This document shows positions 63,249-64,000 of a DNA stretch of 64,000 nt, in pieces. Source of the DNA: Actinomycetota bacterium (GTDB lineage Bacteria > Actinomycetota > Actinomycetes > S36-B12); contig VGBL01000001.1 of assembly GCA_016870515.1 (NCBI GenBank), positions 1 to 64,000 on the forward strand, given 5' to 3'. Numbering within the stretch: position 1 is the first letter of the stretch; the number at the start of each line of letters is the position of its first letter. Below the pieces are notes generated by a model. That model was not told the origin of the DNA and searched no databases. It saw nothing but the letters and a program-made list of their open reading frames with translations. The translations under genes and the position numbers were made by a program.

Positions 63249-63543
63249 CCGTGGGCAGCGACCAGGGGCCGAGCGTGCCGGCCGGGTGCACGGAGACATG
63301 CACGACCGCGTCGTCCCCGACGAATTCGCACGCATCGAGACTTACGTGGTTGGCCCGTGCGATGACGCCGCCCCACGGGCACCCGGCTCGGGCTGTCGCT
63401 AGCGCGACAAGATCGGCGGCAATCGCGGCTCGCTGACGCGCAGTCGACACCGAGACCAGTGCCCAGCATGCCGAGCCGCCAAACAGGAGCAGCGTGACCA
63501 TGACGATGCCGAGCACGGTGCCCGAACCACGATCTGCCCTCAT
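63217..63543 (-). CDS. TadE-like helicase-neighbourhood secretion protein (Rv3654c type)
   Basis: 108 residues with one N-terminal helix right after a type-IV-pilin-like 'MRADRGSGTVLGIVMVTLLL', then 'RQRAAIAADLVALATARAG'. This is the Rv3654c family found next to DUF1998 helicases and TadE genes in Actinobacteria, and is probably a pseudopilin or accessory of the Flp/Tad system. The C-terminus overlaps the helicase gene by 32 bases. Its start overlaps the stop of the TadE gene upstream (ATGA). Confidence 0.85.
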   Translation of the reverse strand: MRADRGSGTVLGIVMVTLLLFGGSACWALVSVSTARQRAAIAADLVALATARAGCPWGGVIARANHVSLDACEFVGDDAVVHVSVHPAGTLGPWSLPTVSASSRAGPA

Positions 63544-63875
63544 GGCACAGTGACGGATTCGATGAGTGCCGTGGCCTCCGCGGTCACGTCGATGGTCATC
63601 CCGCCGAGCATCGGCAGCGGGGCACTCATCGGCTGGACGACGACGGCGCGGACGAGGCCGCCGTCGACAGACACGCTCACTCCTTCGAGGGCCGGCATCG
63701 TGACCCCGCGGGCGGCCTGTCGCGCCGCGGTCTGGGCGACGTCAAGGGCACGGATATAGGCCGCGCCCAGCGACGCCACCCAGACCAGGGCGACGGTGAC
63801 GGCCAGGAGGATCGGGATGGCGAGGGCTGTCTCCAGCAGAACGCTTCCTCTGTCAGCTGTCCTCCGCAGCCGCAT
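63540..63875 (-). CDS. TadE family protein
   Basis: 111 residues: 'ADRGSVLLETALAIPILLAV' is the TadE signature (Glu at +5 of the pseudopilin-like helix), followed by 'LDVAQTAARQAARGVTMP' and a short beta-rich end. It is a minor pseudopilin of the Tad/Flp pilus or related secretion system. The rest of that system is expected beyond the right edge. ATGA overlap with the downstream gene. Confidence 0.88.
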   Translation of the reverse strand: MRLRRTADRGSVLLETALAIPILLAVTVALVWVASLGAAYIRALDVAQTAARQAARGVTMPALEGVSVSVDGGLVRAVVVQPMSAPLPMLGGMTIDVTAEATALIESVTVP

Positions 63876-63877
63876 GA

Positions 63878-64000
63878 CTAGCCCCCGACGAAGATCGAGA
63901 GGGCGCGGGTGATGAGCGACCAGATGAGATTGCGGGCCTCCTCGCTCGTCAGGATCTTGATCAGGAGCCCGCCGAGGCCAGCCACGGCGACGGTGCCGAC
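63878..64000 (-). CDS. DUF4244 domain protein, C-terminal part
   Basis: 40 codons in from the window edge and a TAG: 'VGTVAVAGLGGLLIKILTSE' then 'ARNLIWSLITRALSIFVGG'. This matches the C-terminal membrane segment of the small DUF4244 (Flp-pilin-like) proteins that precede TadE in actinobacterial Tad loci. It stops two bases before the TadE start. The N-terminus is outside the window. Confidence 0.8.
   Translation of the reverse strand, partial: VGTVAVAGLGGLLIKILTSEEARNLIWSLITRALSIFVGG

Overview
The window is high-GC, densely coded DNA from an actinobacterium. The best lineage evidence is at the right end. There, holB-tmk-topA-hppA runs next to a MrfA-type DEAD/DEAH helicase, followed by the small TadE-like secretion genes and a DUF4244 protein, a neighbourhood typical of Actinomycetia. 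Overlapping ATGA junctions, GTG starts and a DUF5302-like protein fit this. I cannot place it to order or genus.

Layout. 1-0.4 kb: end of a secreted Ig-like protein. 0.4-10.8 kb: a minus-strand cluster that encodes all steps from trans-4-hydroxy-L-proline to 2-oxoglutarate: epimerase, three-part D-hydroxyproline dehydrogenase, deaminase and semialdehyde dehydrogenase. It also carries its own GntR regulator, an ornithine-cyclodeaminase-family reductase and a secreted peptidase. The cluster is split by an opposite-strand toxin-antitoxin-like pair whose nucleotidyltransferase half is broken. 11-13.3 kb: a secreted seven-blade propeller fused to a formylglycine-generating-enzyme-like domain. 13.4-17.5 kb: a PAS-AraC regulator divergent from bifunctional proline dehydrogenase PutA, so hydroxyproline and proline catabolism are near neighbours. 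17.5-28.9 kb: a FUSC-like transporter, a universal stress protein with an amino-acid permease that carries an in-frame TAG, a zinc alcohol dehydrogenase, a two-gene acyltransferase operon, PhoD phosphatase, trmB and an RNA methyltransferase.

29.0-30.9 kb: tRNA-Thr(CGT), followed 1.7 kb later by a second copy of its 3' part, which brackets small membrane genes like the footprint of a tRNA-targeting insertion. 31-36.4 kb: a decayed region with a methyltransferase, a fused remnant of a class II aldolase and a D-lyxose isomerase, a PfkB kinase, a secreted protein of unknown function, and a GDP-mannose-dehydratase-like gene whose catalytic Tyr codon is TAG. 36.4-43.5 kb: a branched-chain-type ABC transporter (substrate-binding protein divergent from two ATPases and two permeases) with an acyl-CoA ligase inside the operon, suggesting uptake and CoA activation of an organic acid. 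43.5-52.8 kb: ProC-like and AroE-like enzymes, amine oxidase, a Tat-exported BBE-type flavoprotein, EamA exporter, threonine aldolase and a second TAP-like hydrolase (a lipoprotein). 52.8-64 kb: the conserved replication, topology and secretion block.

No CRISPR array, intact prophage or insertion sequence was recognised. The most notable features are the complete hydroxyproline pathway with its peptidase, the tRNA-bracketed segment, several freshly broken genes (three with in-frame TAG) and the propeller-FGE fusion. I see no clearly undescribed multi-gene system.
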